Under the pieces are notes generated by a model. The model made no database searches. It saw only the letters and a program-made list of their open reading frames with translations, and was not told the origin of the DNA. This document shows, piece by piece, positions 63,220 through 64,000 of a stretch of 64,000 bases of DNA. Source of the stretch: Bostrychus sinensis (taxonomy: Eukaryota; Chordata; Actinopteri; Gobiiformes; Eleotridae); contig CM036245.1 in assembly GCA_020698575.1 (NCBI GenBank), positions 4,768,109 to 4,832,108 on the forward strand. Reading direction: 5' to 3'. The translations under genes were made by a program, and so were the position numbers. Each line of letters begins with the position of its first letter. The first letter of the stretch is position 1.

Positions 63220-64000
63220 GTGACCGTCACTGTTACTGCTTTCACTTTTGAGCCGTATCCTCTCAACTCTGTTACTTTTCTAAATTATTTTACTACCCCT
63301 TTGTTGCATGCACTAACCTGTGTCACCATGTCATGTGATGAGCTGCTCTCGGTGGCAATGGCAAGGAAAACCTGCCTTTCAACAGCAACGGCAGAAACCT
63401 TGGGCAGATTCTGGACTGGCAGTGTTTGGAGCCAGGATATATGTATATTTAGTTTAAATACTTAGGCTTTAAATATATATGCTGATCATTAAAATCTATA
63501 TTCAACCTCCCAGCAAACCACTCTTTGGTCCTGACCCACCAGTTGAGAACCTCTGCACTAATTACTAGAACTAGTACTTTGCTCCATGTGGAAGTACTCC
63601 ATTTCTTTACTTAAATAAAAGTACAGATAAAGGAGCAAAAATGTATTCAAGTAAAAGTAAAAGCATCACCTTAAAATTTCTAATTAAGTATTCACTTTTA
63701 AAAGTACTTGCAAGTAAAAGTATTTGGCACAGACTCAGCTCATGAATGAGTTAAATGTGAGGGATTTTGCTGATTCCAGATGAAATGAACAAACTGAGAC
63801 TGAATCTGTCGCTGAGCTCTTCTGTCTTTATTACTCTGATGTTTCTAAAGCAGTACTACTTTACTGCATCTGTTATATTTAAAGGAAAGGGGCTCAAGTT
63901 TTTATTTTATTTATTTATTCATTTATTTGAAGGACGATGTACAGTTAAACATAATGCGAAGGCAAAAATGTCTGCACCAGATTATAGCCACATGGCTAAT
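63220..64000. other. Intron sequence at window end
   Basis: 63590-63730 is a fish interspersed repeat (TACTTAAATAAAAGTACAGA, CAAGTAAAAGTAAAAGCAT). 63900 onward has a TTTATTTATTTATTCATT tract. The next sgsm2 exon is not reached. Confidence 0.5.

Overview
The window is intronic-rich vertebrate nuclear DNA, almost certainly from a teleost fish. The genes are split by GT/AG introns. The introns are packed with fish-type DNA transposons (hAT, PIF/Harbinger, piggyBac-like, Tc1/mariner relics), tRNA-derived SINEs, 5'-truncated LINEs, one solo LTR and kilobase-scale minisatellites. No bacterial or viral gene organisation is present.

One protein-coding gene crosses the window on the + strand: sgsm2 (small G protein signaling modulator 2, also called RUTBC1). 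Twenty consecutive coding exons were placed at 6596-63219. All splice phases agree, giving 942 codons of uninterrupted reading frame. The first exon(s), with the start codon and N-terminal RUN residues, lie upstream of the window. The last exon(s), with the end of the TBC domain, lie downstream. Exons 1-4 encode the RUN domain and exons 6-10 the PH-like Rab-binding region. Exons 13-20 encode the TBC Rab-GAP domain, split by a long acidic, low-complexity linker (exons 15-16). Both TBC catalytic fingers are present: Arg in IDKDVQR (exon 17) and Gln in YVQG (exon 18).

Layout. 0-6.6 kb: upstream intron with a Harbinger MITE, nested MITEs and a solo LTR ending 121 bp before the first visible exon. 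6.8-19.9 kb: a large intron with five tandem arrays (31-bp, 19-bp GC-rich, ACT trinucleotide and two 11-mer blocks), a foldback element, a LINE and SINEs. 20-36 kb: ten exons among hAT MITEs in inverted pairs and an 11-mer array in the opposite orientation. 36-46 kb: a 62-bp C-rich array, a TIR element and a 3.2-kb array of 32-bp units that begins inside the 3' end of an exon and repeats its splice donor about 100 times. 46-64 kb: the TBC exons among ACT repeats, a polypyrimidine array, an inverted Harbinger pair and deeply nested transposons.

The most notable theme is how repeats meet splicing. An exon end appears to be built from minisatellite sequence. Four separate inverted-repeat pairs bracket exon groups (2-8, 3-5, 7-9, 14-15) and could drive circular RNA formation or exon skipping. 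No new multi-gene system was found. The unusual content is architectural.
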